Shown piece by piece: positions 50,258-58,721 of a DNA stretch of 64,000 nt. Below the pieces are notes generated by a model. It was not told the origin of the DNA, did not search any database, and saw only the letters and a list, made by a program, of their open reading frames with translations. Position 1 is the first letter of the stretch. Each line of letters opens with the position of its first letter. A program made the position numbers and the translations under genes. The DNA lies in contig CAVVSD010000008.1 of NCBI GenBank assembly GCA_963750895.1, forward strand, positions 620,001 to 684,000, given 5' to 3'. The DNA is from CAVVSD01 sp963750895. Its GTDB lineage: Bacteria > Actinomycetota > Thermoleophilia > Solirubrobacterales > Solirubrobacteraceae.

Positions 50258-51843
50258 GCTCGGATCAGATCGACCCGGCAGTGCTGCCCGACCCGCCGGA
50301 GCCCCAGCTCTCGCCGGTCCGGGTGATGCTCGCCATGCTCGTGATCGTCGCCGTCGGCGCGGGCGCGTTCTTCGCCTTCCGCGACGTCGCCGAGACCAGG
50401 GTCGCGCGGGCCGACGCGGCCTCGCGCAGCGCCACGTGGTTCGCCCCCTACGTCGACGCCACCCTCACCCCGACGGTGGCGTTCCAGGACCGCGCGTCCA
50501 ACCCGGCCCGCGACGTCGTGCTCGGCTTCGTCGTCGCCGGCACGACGGCCGACGCGACGTGCACGCCGACGTGGGGCACGTACGAGACCCTCGACGGCGC
50601 GGCCTCCACCATGGACCTCGACCGTCGCGTGGCGCAGACGCGCGGCCAGGGCGGCGACGCGATCATCTCCTTCGGCGGCCAGGCCAACACCGAGCTCGCG
50701 ATCGCATGCGACGACGCGGGCAAGCTCGGGTCGGCGTACAAGTCCGTCGTCGAGCGCTACACGGCCGACACGATCGACTTCGACATCGAGGGCGAGGCGC
50801 TCCACGACACCGCGGCCAACGCCCGTCGCGCCACAGCCGTGAAGGCACTGCAGGACGAGATCCGCGCCGACGGCGGCCGCCTCGCGGTCTGGCTGACGCT
50901 CCCGGTGACGCCGGACGGGCTCAACCCGGACGCCCTGGCGGTCGTGCGGACGATGATCGACGCGAAGGTCGACGTCGCGGGCGTCAACGTCATGGCGATG
51001 GACTTCGGCGTGCCCAGCGCAGGCAAGGACATGCTCGGCGCGGTCGAGTCCTCGCTGACCTCGACGCACGCCCAGCTCGGCGCGCTGTTCGGGACCGACA
51101 AGAGCTCCTCGCAGCTGTGGGGCAAGCTCGGCGCCACCGTGATGATCGGGCAGAACGACGTCGACGGCGAGTCGCTCTCCGTCGCCGACGCCCGGGCGAT
51201 CAAGAGCTTCGCCTCCTCGCGCGGCATCGCCCGGGTCTCGACCTGGTCGCTGAACCGCGACACCCAGTGCGGCGCGACCTTCCCGGTCATCGGGACGCAC
51301 TCCAACCTCTGCAGCGGCGTCGCCCAGAAGCCGCTGGAGTTCACGAAGACGTTCGCCAAGCTGCGCGGGACCGCCCGCGCGAAGTCCGCGATCGTGACGT
51401 CCCCCACCGCGCTGCCCGCAGTGACGTCGGAGACGAAGGACGACCCGGCAAGGAGCCCCTACCCGATCTGGCAGCCGCTGCAGCCGTACAGCGCCGGCTA
51501 CAAGGTCGTCTGGCACCAGGCCGTCTACACCGCGAAGTGGTACACGCAGGGCGACTCCCCGGACGCGCAGAACGTCGCGGCGGGCGACAGCCCCTGGCGG
51601 CTCGTGGGGCCGGTGCTCAGCACCGACCGCGCGCCGACGATCCCGACGCTCCCCGCGGGAACCCATCCGAAGTGGCACGCCGACACGGTCTTCCGCTCCG
51701 GCGACAAGGTGCTCCACCAGGGCCTCCCGTACCAGGCGAGCTGGTACACGCAGGGCGACGTCCCGGGCGGGACCGGCCCGAACGGCACTCCGTCGCCGTG
51801 GAAGGCGCTCTACCGCATCCCGGGGGAGCCGACCGACGGCTGA
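50254..51843 (+). CDS. Membrane-anchored GH18 chitinase-like protein with two CBM5/12 modules
   Basis: 529 aa. A single N-terminal helix (22-43) without clear cleavage anchors a GH18 domain (about 60-385) whose catalytic motif is TIDFDIEG (Asp175-x-Asp177-x-Glu179) with SFGGQ upstream. Two chitin-binding type 3 repeats follow near 415-455 and 485-525, seen as YSAGYKVVWHQAVYTAKWYTQGDSP and a second KVLHQGLPYQASWYTQGD. Its start overlaps the GT2 stop by 4 bp. The pair looks like a synthase with a dedicated hydrolase or trimming enzyme for an extracellular beta-1,4-GlcNAc-type glycan. Confidence 0.85.
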   Translation: MSSDQIDPAVLPDPPEPQLSPVRVMLAMLVIVAVGAGAFFAFRDVAETRVARADAASRSATWFAPYVDATLTPTVAFQDRASNPARDVVLGFVVAGTTADATCTPTWGTYETLDGAASTMDLDRRVAQTRGQGGDAIISFGGQANTELAIACDDAGKLGSAYKSVVERYTADTIDFDIEGEALHDTAANARRATAVKALQDEIRADGGRLAVWLTLPVTPDGLNPDALAVVRTMIDAKVDVAGVNVMAMDFGVPSAGKDMLGAVESSLTSTHAQLGALFGTDKSSSQLWGKLGATVMIGQNDVDGESLSVADARAIKSFASSRGIARVSTWSLNRDTQCGATFPVIGTHSNLCSGVAQKPLEFTKTFAKLRGTARAKSAIVTSPTALPAVTSETKDDPARSPYPIWQPLQPYSAGYKVVWHQAVYTAKWYTQGDSPDAQNVAAGDSPWRLVGPVLSTDRAPTIPTLPAGTHPKWHADTVFRSGDKVLHQGLPYQASWYTQGDVPGGTGPNGTPSPWKALYRIPGEPTDG

Positions 51844-51849
51844 TCCGCG

Positions 51850-52572
51850 TCAGCGGTTGTGGTTGACGAGCTCGATGTTGTTGCCGTCGGGGTCGAGCAC
51901 GAACGCGCCGTAGTACCCCGCGTGGTACTCCGGGCGCTCCCCGGGCTCGCCGTTCGACGGGTGCCCTGCGCCCGTGGCGACGGCGTGGAACGCGTCGACC
52001 GTCGCGTCGTCGTCGACGGGGAACGCGATGTGCACGTTGCGGCTCGGCGTCCCAGCGACGAGCGACAGGGAGCCGCTCGAGCCCTTCACGTCGACGTGCG
52101 TCGGCGAGACCTCGACGACCTGGTGCCCGGCGACCCGCCCGACGGTCGCGTAGAACGCCGCGCTCGCCGCGACATCCGAGACGCGCAGCCAGACGTGGTC
52201 GATCACACCGTCGTCGCGGCGGGCGCCGTGATGGGCGGCCTCGGCGCTGTTGCCGTCGGGGTCGAGCAGGAACGCGCCGTAGTAGTCGTCGCGGTACTGG
52301 GGGCGCGGGCCCGGCGCGCCGTCGTCCGGTGCGCCGACGGCGATGCCCGCGCGCCAGAACGCGTCGACCTCCGGGCGCGAGTGGGCGGCGAAGCCGATGT
52401 GCAGCCCCTGGGTCACGCGGCTCGGATCCTCGGCGACCGCGAACGAGAAGTCCTCCCACTCGGGGAGGACGTCGCCCCCCGAGTTGGCGAATCCGAGGAC
52501 GTCGAGCACCGCCGTGTAGAAGCGCAGGGAGGCGTCGCGGTCGGAGACCCTGATCGTCACGTGATCGAACAC
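51850..52572 (-). CDS. Two-domain VOC (glyoxalase/bleomycin resistance-like) protein
   Basis: 240 aa made of two tandem VOC modules. Module 1 (about 1-122): VFDHVTIRVSD, GLHIGFAAHSRPEVDAF, DDYYGAFLLDPDGNSAE. Module 2 (about 123-240): VIDHVWLRVSD, VHIAFPVDDDATVDAF, GYYGAFVLDPDGNNIEL. The metal ligands His and Glu are visible at strand starts and ends, though the first module ends in AEAA rather than the canonical E-LV. GTG start at 52572. The reaction is unknown. The internal duplication is clear from the repeated YYGAF-LDPDGN. Confidence 0.82.
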   Translation of the reverse strand: MFDHVTIRVSDRDASLRFYTAVLDVLGFANSGGDVLPEWEDFSFAVAEDPSRVTQGLHIGFAAHSRPEVDAFWRAGIAVGAPDDGAPGPRPQYRDDYYGAFLLDPDGNSAEAAHHGARRDDGVIDHVWLRVSDVAASAAFYATVGRVAGHQVVEVSPTHVDVKGSSGSLSLVAGTPSRNVHIAFPVDDDATVDAFHAVATGAGHPSNGEPGERPEYHAGYYGAFVLDPDGNNIELVNHNR

Positions 52573-52613
52573 GGCCGGGACTATGGCAAGGGCGCTCCGG
52601 GGACGCCTGTGGG

Positions 52614-53417
52614 ATGAACACGATCCCCCAACGCCCCCTCGCACTCGTCACGGGAGCGTCGACCGGCATCGGCCTCGACCTCGCCCGGCAGTTCGCGAGC
52701 CACAACTTCGACCTCGTCATCACCGCCAACGACGAGCCGCTGGAGAGCGCCCGCCGCGAGCTGGCGTCGCAGGGCGCCCTCGTCGAGGCGGTCCGCGTCG
52801 ACCTCGCGACGGACACCGGCGTCGACGAGCTCTGGGAGCGCGTGCGCGCCACCGGCCGTCCGCTCGCGGCGGCCGCGCTCAACGCGGGCCGGGGCGCCGG
52901 CGGCGCCTTCGCCGGCGGCACCGATCTCGCCGACGAGCTCGAGATCGTCGACCTCAACTGCCGCTCCACCGTGCACCTGGCCAAGCACGTCGCGACGGAC
53001 ATGGCGGCGCGCGGCGCGGGGCGCATCCTGTTCACGTCGTCGATCGCCTCGACGATGCCCGGGACCTACCAGGCCGTCTACAACGCGTCGAAGTCGTTCG
53101 TGCAGTCCTTCGCGCTCGCGCTGCGCAAGGAGCTCGAGGACACCGGCGTCACGGTCACGTCGCTCATGCCGGGACCGACGGACACGGAGTTCTTCGACCG
53201 CGCGGACATGGGCGACACGAAGGTGGGCGCGGGCGAGAAGGACGACCCGGCCGACGTCGCGCGCGACGGCTTCGAGGCGCTCATGAACGGCGACGAGCGC
53301 GTCGTGTCCGCGTCGATGAAGACGAAGCTGCAGGCGCGCGCGAGCCGCATCCTTCCGGACAAGGTCAAGTCGGCGCTGCACGCCGACATGGCCGAGCCGG
53401 GCTCCGCGAAGGACTAG
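52614..53417 (+). CDS. Short-chain dehydrogenase/reductase
   Basis: A 267-aa classical SDR: ALVTGASTGIGLDLA, LNAGRG in place of NNAG, catalytic Ser in FTSSIASTMPG and Tyr/Lys in YNASKSF. It resembles the DltE/YqjQ-like group with GTDLADELEIVDLNCRSTVHLAK. It diverges from the VOC gene by 41 bp and overlaps the convergent DDN-like gene by 4 bp. The substrate is unknown. Confidence 0.85.
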   Translation: MNTIPQRPLALVTGASTGIGLDLARQFASHNFDLVITANDEPLESARRELASQGALVEAVRVDLATDTGVDELWERVRATGRPLAAAALNAGRGAGGAFAGGTDLADELEIVDLNCRSTVHLAKHVATDMAARGAGRILFTSSIASTMPGTYQAVYNASKSFVQSFALALRKELEDTGVTVTSLMPGPTDTEFFDRADMGDTKVGAGEKDDPADVARDGFEALMNGDERVVSASMKTKLQARASRILPDKVKSALHADMAEPGSAKD

Positions 53418-53791
53418 CCGCCGCGCAGCACGATGAAGTCCTCGACGCCCAGGAAGCGCAGGGGCACGCGGACCGGAGCAGGCACGAGGCGCTGCTCCGG
53501 ATCGCGCACGATCTCGGGGTCCGTCAACCGCACCCGCCGGCCCCGGGTCAGGACCTCGCACCCGCCGGCGGCGACGACGTTGCGCACCCACTGGCTCTCG
53601 CGTCCGTAGGTCAGCGCGATGACGTGGCGGTCGCCGTCCCGGAAGAGGTTCACGGGGACGCTGTAGGTCGTCCCCGACCGGCGACCGACGTGCGTGAGGA
53701 TCGCGAAGCCGGGCAGGTGGCCGGCGACATGCGACAGGACCGGGTTCGTGACCCTGAGGTTGAAGCGGGCGAGCGAGCGCGGGAGCGGCAT
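53414..53791 (-). CDS. DDN-like deazaflavin (F420)-dependent nitroreductase family protein
   Basis: A 125-aa protein of the split-barrel DUF385/nitroreductase_fam group: TNPVLSHVAGHLPGFAILTHVGRRSG, then YSVPVNLFRDGDRHVIALTYG, and WVRNVVAAGGCEVLTRGRR. The GRRSG and WVRN-x-A motifs match F420-binding DDN relatives, which reduce quinones or nitro compounds. Its presence suggests that the host makes F420, common in actinobacteria. Confidence 0.82.
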   Translation of the reverse strand: MPLPRSLARFNLRVTNPVLSHVAGHLPGFAILTHVGRRSGTTYSVPVNLFRDGDRHVIALTYGRESQWVRNVVAAGGCEVLTRGRRVRLTDPEIVRDPEQRLVPAPVRVPLRFLGVEDFIVLRGG

Positions 53792-53795
53792 TCCG

Positions 53796-55538
53796 TCACC
53801 GCGGAGGGGTCGGGTCGCGCCTGAGCCGGGCGAGCTTGATCGCGAGCTGCAGCGCGAGCAGGTCCTCGCCCGCGAGGTCGAGCCCGGTGAGCGACTCGAT
53901 CCGGTCGAGCCGCTGGCGCAGCGTGTTGACGTGCACCGTGAGCTCGCGCGCCGAGGTCGTGAGGCTCCGGCCGTTCTCGAGGTAGCGCTCGAGCGTCAGC
54001 AGCAGCTGGGCGCGGCGCTCGCGGTCGTAGGCGGCCAGCCGGTCGACCGCCTCGCGCAGCGGGTCCCGCGGCCCCCCGTCGCGCAGCGGGCCGACGAGGT
54101 AGCGGTACGCGCCCATGTCGGCGTAGGGCAGGACGCCGCCGTCCTCGAGCAGCCGTACGCCGACGAACGCGGCATCGGCGGCCTCGCCCAGCGCGCTGTG
54201 CGTGTCGGCGGCCGCGCGGCGCTCGGTGCTGACGCCGATCGCCACGCTGTACTCGCGGGCGATCGGGCTGAGGAGCGTGACCAGCGCCCCGATGTCACCG
54301 CCGGGGACGAAGGCGCGGACGCGGCGCCCGTCGGCGTCGCAGATCGTGCCGGGGACGGCCTGGCGCAGCGACCGCTCCAGCCGGGCGTCGGCGCCGTCGG
54401 CGAACGCCGGGAGCCGCAGCGGCCGCGCCTCGAGCACCGCGTGCGGGCGGTCGAGATCCGCGCCCAGCTTGCGCGCACGGGCCTGTGCGACGTCGATGCG
54501 GTCCTCCTGCAGCGCCGCGAAGAGCTCGCGCGCGATGCCCTCCTCGGAGAGGCTCTCGATGAGCTCGGTCTTCTCCAGCGCGACCGCGATCTGGTGCGCG
54601 ATCGCGCGCAGCAGCTCGTCGCCGTGGTCGTGCCACGGCTGCTCGGCGCTCACCATGAGCGCCCCGAGCAGCTCCGAGCCCGCCGCCACCGGCACCGCGA
54701 GCGCCCGGCCCGCGACGCCGCGCAGGCGCAGCGTCTCCGACGGCGAGCTCTGCAGCATCTCCAGCAGCACCTCGGCCGTCTCGCCGCCCGCCGGATCGCC
54801 GTCGTCCGGCGGGTCGGAGGCGACGACGACGAGCCGTCCGGACGGGTCGAGCTCCAGCAGCCGGCAGTGATCGCACGGGAGCAGCTCGCGCACGCCGGTG
54901 GTCGCGACGCGATAGAGGTCGGCGCGCTGCGTGACGGCGGCGATCCGCTGGCTCAGCGACGACAGCCGCGTCAGGTCGGTGACGCGTTGCTGGGACTCCT
55001 CGTAGAGCTTCGCGTTCTCGATCGCCCCGGCGATGACCGACGCCGTCTGGGACAGGACGTTGAGGATCCCCTCGTCGAACTCGTGGGGCTCGGCCGTGTG
55101 CAGCACGATGACCCCGAGGACGTCGCCGCTGCGCGACGGCACCGGCACCGCCGCCATGGACTGGAAGCGATCCTCCTCGAGCTCGGGGATGTAGTTCGTG
55201 CGCGGGTCGTCCATCGCCCGCTCGCGGATGAAGGCCGCCTCGCGGTGACCGACCGCCCAGCCCGCGAGGCCCTCGTCGACGCCGAACTCGATGCGGCCGA
55301 CCTGGCGGGCGTAGACCGGCGATGCCGCGCGCAGGCGCAGCCGGTCGCCCGCCACGAGGTAGACGAACGTGGCGTGCGAGCCGGAGACGCGGGTGAGGAG
55401 GTCGACGACGCGCCCGAGGACGTGGTCGAGGTCCGGCGACGACGCGACGAGATCGACGACGGCCGCGAGCGCCTCGTTCTCGAGGCGAAGCCGCTCCAGC
55501 TCCGTCCGGCTGTCGCGGTCAGCGGCGCCGGCCGCCAC
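53796..55538 (-). CDS. GAF-domain PucR-type transcriptional regulator
   Basis: About 580 aa. It has a short coiled N terminus (ELERLRLENEALAAVVDLV), a GAF domain (about 25-185), a second weaker GAF-like region (about 205-340), a GGDEF-like linker region and a C-terminal PucR helix-turn-helix with LERYLENGRSLTTSARELTVHVNTLRQRLDRIE. The GTG at 55538 follows a GGGAG and lies 8 bp after the synthetase stop, so it is chosen over the in-frame ATG at 55610 inside that gene. Cotranscription with the GlnT-like gene makes it the likely regulator of the second synthase set. Confidence 0.85.
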   Translation of the reverse strand: MAAGAADRDSRTELERLRLENEALAAVVDLVASSPDLDHVLGRVVDLLTRVSGSHATFVYLVAGDRLRLRAASPVYARQVGRIEFGVDEGLAGWAVGHREAAFIRERAMDDPRTNYIPELEEDRFQSMAAVPVPSRSGDVLGVIVLHTAEPHEFDEGILNVLSQTASVIAGAIENAKLYEESQQRVTDLTRLSSLSQRIAAVTQRADLYRVATTGVRELLPCDHCRLLELDPSGRLVVVASDPPDDGDPAGGETAEVLLEMLQSSPSETLRLRGVAGRALAVPVAAGSELLGALMVSAEQPWHDHGDELLRAIAHQIAVALEKTELIESLSEEGIARELFAALQEDRIDVAQARARKLGADLDRPHAVLEARPLRLPAFADGADARLERSLRQAVPGTICDADGRRVRAFVPGGDIGALVTLLSPIAREYSVAIGVSTERRAAADTHSALGEAADAAFVGVRLLEDGGVLPYADMGAYRYLVGPLRDGGPRDPLREAVDRLAAYDRERRAQLLLTLERYLENGRSLTTSARELTVHVNTLRQRLDRIESLTGLDLAGEDLLALQLAIKLARLRRDPTPPR

Positions 55539-55546
55539 CGCACTCC

Positions 55547-56905
55547 CTAGAAGAGCTGCAGGTAGTGCCCGAGCTCCCACTGGGTGATCTCGTTGTGGGC
55601 TCGCCGCCACTCCTCCCGCTTGACGCCGATGAAGTAGTCGACGTAGTCCTCGCGGCCACAGGGTCCGAGCGCGTCACGGAGCACATCATCGCGCTCCAGG
55701 GCACGTGTCGCATCGAGGAGGTTCTCGGGCAGCAGCTCGATCCCCAGCTCGGCCAACCGAGGCCCGTCGAGGTCGTGCAGGTTCAGGTCGGAGGTCGGGT
55801 CGCCCGGCTCGAGGCCCTGCGCCATGCCGTCCAGGCCGGAGGCGAGGATCGCGGTCGCGGCGAGGTAGGGGTTGCACGAGCCGTCGACCGTGCGGTCCTC
55901 GATGCGCCCCGCATCCGGGATCCGCAGCATCTGCGTGCGGTTGTTGCGGCCGTAGCTGATGTACACCGGCGCCCAGGCGGACCCGCTCGAGGAGCCGACG
56001 ACGAGGCGCTTGTAGGAGTTCACGGTCGGCGCCGTCAGCGCGATGTACGCCTTCGCGTGCGTCTTCAGGCCGCCGATGAAGTGGTAGGCGTCGCTCGACA
56101 GGCCCATCCCGTTCGGGTCGTCGGCCGGGTCGGCGTCGAACACGTTGACACCGTCCTTCCACAGGCTCATGTGGAAGTGGCAGCCGTTGCCGGTCAGGTG
56201 CGCGAACGGCTTGGGCATGAAGGTCGCGATGAGCCCGCGCTCCTGCGCGAGCGCCTCGACCATGTAGCGGAAGAACACGGCGCGGTCGCAGGTGGTCAGC
56301 GCGTCGGAGTACGCGAAGTTCTGCTCGAACTGGCCGTTGGCGTCCTCGTGGTCGGTGGCGTAGTTGTCCCAGCCGAGCTCGTCGAGGTACCGCGAGATGT
56401 TCCCGACGAAGTCGAGGTTGCGGGTCAGCGCCCGCATGTCGTAACAGGGCTGCTCCATCGTGTCGAGCGCGTCGGCGATCTCGAGCGTCCCGTCGTCGGC
56501 GCGGCGCAGCAGGAAGTACTCGAGCTCGGCGCCGATCTTCAGCTCGAAGCCGAGCTCGGCGGCCTTGGCGAGCTGGCGGCGCAGGATCGTGCGCGGGCAG
56601 TACGGCCACGGCTCGCCGTCGACGTAGAGGTCACAGGCCAGGCGCGCGACCTCCGGCTTCCACGGCAGCACCGTGAAGCTCGCCGGGTCCGGCATCGCGA
56701 TGAGGTCGGGATCGTTGGGCCTCTGGCCCACGGGGCCGGCCGCATAGCCGGCGAAGCCCGCGCCGTCGGCGAGCAGGTCGTCGAGATGCGAGGCGGGGAC
56801 GAGCTTGGCGCTCGGCTTGCCGTGCATGTCGACGAACTGCGCGAACAGGAACTGCACATCGTTCTGGCGGACGTGGGCGCGGATCTCGTCGACCGTCGTC
56901 GGCAT
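55547..56905 (-). CDS. Second glutamine-synthetase-like enzyme (GlnT/type III-related)
   Basis: 452 aa with IGAELEYFLLRR (Glu pair), HEDANGQFEQNFAY, NGCHFHMSLWKDG, NSYKRLV, GRNNRTQMLRIP and the C-terminal RIEDRTVDGSCNPYLA. The length and motifs fit GlnT-like proteins that sit beside split glutamate-synthase genes. The ATG at 56905 (MPTTVDEIRAHV) is preceded by GAGGAG. It diverges from the GATase-GXGXG-FMN operon across 227 bp containing two inverted repeats. It differs clearly from the enzyme at 10097, so the two may act on different amines. Confidence 0.85.
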   Translation of the reverse strand: MPTTVDEIRAHVRQNDVQFLFAQFVDMHGKPSAKLVPASHLDDLLADGAGFAGYAAGPVGQRPNDPDLIAMPDPASFTVLPWKPEVARLACDLYVDGEPWPYCPRTILRRQLAKAAELGFELKIGAELEYFLLRRADDGTLEIADALDTMEQPCYDMRALTRNLDFVGNISRYLDELGWDNYATDHEDANGQFEQNFAYSDALTTCDRAVFFRYMVEALAQERGLIATFMPKPFAHLTGNGCHFHMSLWKDGVNVFDADPADDPNGMGLSSDAYHFIGGLKTHAKAYIALTAPTVNSYKRLVVGSSSGSAWAPVYISYGRNNRTQMLRIPDAGRIEDRTVDGSCNPYLAATAILASGLDGMAQGLEPGDPTSDLNLHDLDGPRLAELGIELLPENLLDATRALERDDVLRDALGPCGREDYVDYFIGVKREEWRRAHNEITQWELGHYLQLF

Positions 56906-56997
56906 GGGGCTCCTCTGCATCGGGGTGGGTGACCCGGGCTGCATCCAACGCGACCGCGCGCACGCGAACAATGTCCTTCGCCGCCATGACCGCGCGC

Positions 56998-57026
56998 GGA
57001 GGCATGTGGGCAACGCACATGCCTCC
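56998..57026. promoter_or_regulatory. Perfect 11-bp inverted repeat, probable operator
   Basis: GGAGGCATGTG and CACATGCCTCC flank a 7-bp spacer. It is centred in the divergent control region of the second synthase set, 93 bp from the synthetase ATG and 107 bp from the GATase ATG. Confidence 0.65.
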
Positions 57027-57042
57027 GATATCGATCGTCGCC

Positions 57043-57065
57043 CGATGTGGGTTGCGGCCACATCG
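57043..57065. promoter_or_regulatory. Second inverted repeat with ATGTG/CACAT arms
   Basis: CGATGTGG-N7-CCACATCG, perfect 8-bp arms. It shares the ATGTG...CACAT core with the repeat at 56998 but with a 9-bp rather than 7-bp inner spacing. The two are likely sites for the same or related regulators, and the PucR protein at 53796 is a candidate. Confidence 0.55.
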
Positions 57066-57132
57066 CACGGGGCAAGAGTGACCACCCGCGCCATGTGCGC
57101 CTCCGCGCGGCTCGCCTACCGTGGCCGGGGCC

Positions 57133-58044
57133 ATGTGCGGGATCGTCGGCCTCTACGCGAAGACTGCCACCACGAGCGCTCAGCTCGGGCGCCACGCCGG
57201 GCGCATGCTCGTCGAGATGGGCGACCGGGGGCCGGACAGCGCGGGCCTCGCCGTCTACCGCGAGCCGCTCGCCGCGGGCTCCACGAAGCTCTCGCTGCAC
57301 GCCCGCGACGGCGCGCCGGACTGGGACGCGCTCGTCGCCCGCCTCGGCGCCGAGACCCCGGTCCTCTTCCATCGCGTCGTGGGCCCCGAGCACGCGCTCG
57401 TCGCGGTCGAGGCCGGCGACGCCGAGGCGCAGCGCGCGGTCGCCGTCGCACTCCCCGAGGTCGAGGTCGCCGCCGCCGGGACGACGGTCGAGATCATCAA
57501 GGAGGCGATCCGCCCGGCGGAGTTCGTCGAGCGCTTCGACGTCGCCGCGATCTCCGGCACCCACGCGCTGGGCCACACCCGCATGGCGACCGAGAGCCGC
57601 GTCACGACCGCGGGGTCGCACCCCTTCTCGACCGGCGGCGATCTCTGCCTCGTCCACAACGGCTCGCTCTCCAACCACAACCGGCTGCGCCTGCGGCTGC
57701 GCGACCAGGGCATCGAGTTCCAGACCGAGAACGACACCGAGGTGGCCGCGGGCTACGTCGCGTGGCGGCTGCGGGAGGGCGACACGCTGGAGCGCGCCCT
57801 GGAGCGCTGCCTCGACGACCTCGACGGCTTCTACACCTTCGCCGTCGGGACGGCCGACGGCTTCGCCGTCCTGCGCGACCCGATCGCCTGCAAGCCGGCC
57901 GTGATGGCCGAGACGGACGACTGGGTCGCGATGGCGTCGGAGTACCGCGCGCTGGCCGTGCTGCCCGGCGCCGACGACGCGCGCGTGTGGGAGCCGGAGC
58001 CCGCGACGGTCTACCACTGGGGCCGCGCGCCCGTCCCGGCATGA
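57133..58044 (+). CDS. Second class II glutamine amidotransferase (MgsA/GlxB-like)
   Basis: 303 aa beginning MCGIVGLYA, so Cys2 is the N-terminal nucleophile after Met removal. DRGPDSAGLAVY, GTHALGHTRMATES and VHNGSLSN match the glutamine pocket. The start is the ATG at 57133. A GTG 12 bases upstream would place residues before the Cys and is rejected. It overlaps the GXGXG gene by 4 bases. Paralogue of 11584-12516. Confidence 0.87.
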   Translation: MCGIVGLYAKTATTSAQLGRHAGRMLVEMGDRGPDSAGLAVYREPLAAGSTKLSLHARDGAPDWDALVARLGAETPVLFHRVVGPEHALVAVEAGDAEAQRAVAVALPEVEVAAAGTTVEIIKEAIRPAEFVERFDVAAISGTHALGHTRMATESRVTTAGSHPFSTGGDLCLVHNGSLSNHNRLRLRLRDQGIEFQTENDTEVAAGYVAWRLREGDTLERALERCLDDLDGFYTFAVGTADGFAVLRDPIACKPAVMAETDDWVAMASEYRALAVLPGADDARVWEPEPATVYHWGRAPVPA

Positions 58045-58721
58045 CGACGTTCGACCTCGCGGAGGTCGGCCTGCGGGAGCTCAACGCGGCGCTCCACGAC
58101 CCGGCCTGCGAGGGCGAGCGCTACCGCGTCCTCAACCCGCGCGGGAGCCACGCGCTCGCCGTCGGCGCCGTCGCCGGCGCGGAGGTCGAGATCGAGGGCC
58201 ACGCGGGCTACTACTGCGCCGGGATGAACCAGCTCGCGCGGATCCGCGTGCACGGCAACGCGGGCGTCGGCGTGGCCGAGAACATGATGTCGGGCACCGT
58301 CGTCGTCGAGGGCGATGCGAGCGCGTCGGCCGGCGCCACGGCCCACGGCGGCACGCTCGTCGTCAACGGCTCGGCGGCGGCGCGCTGCGCGATCTCGCTG
58401 AAGGGCGCCGACGTCGTCGTCCGCGGCTCGGTCGGGCACCTCAGCGCGTTCATGGCCCAGTCCGGCCGGCTGCTCGTGTGCGGTGACGCGGGCGAGGCGC
58501 TCGGCGACTCGCTCTACGAGGCCCGGCTGTACGTGCGCGGCACGGTCCGCGGCCTCGGCGCCGACTGCGTCGAGAAGGAGGTCCGCGACGAGCATCTCGC
58601 CGAGATCGCGGAGCTGCTCGACCGCGCGGGCATCGACGACGTCGCGCCGGGCGAGTTCCGCCGCTACGGCTCCGCGCGGACGCTCTACCACTGGAACGCC
58701 GACCACCACCAGAGTTACTGA
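58041..58721 (+). CDS. Second GXGXG-domain synthase subunit (MgsB/GlxC-like)
   Basis: A 226-aa beta-helix protein with regular GxGxG spacing: GHAGYYCAGMNQLARI, GNAGVGVAENMMSG, GDASASAGATAHGG, GSVGHLSAF and GDAGEALGDSLYEARLYVRGTV. Intact frame, so it serves as the template showing where the paralogue at 12546 is frameshifted. It shares one base with the FMN gene (TGATG). Confidence 0.87.
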   Translation: MTTFDLAEVGLRELNAALHDPACEGERYRVLNPRGSHALAVGAVAGAEVEIEGHAGYYCAGMNQLARIRVHGNAGVGVAENMMSGTVVVEGDASASAGATAHGGTLVVNGSAAARCAISLKGADVVVRGSVGHLSAFMAQSGRLLVCGDAGEALGDSLYEARLYVRGTVRGLGADCVEKEVRDEHLAEIAELLDRAGIDDVAPGEFRRYGSARTLYHWNADHHQSY

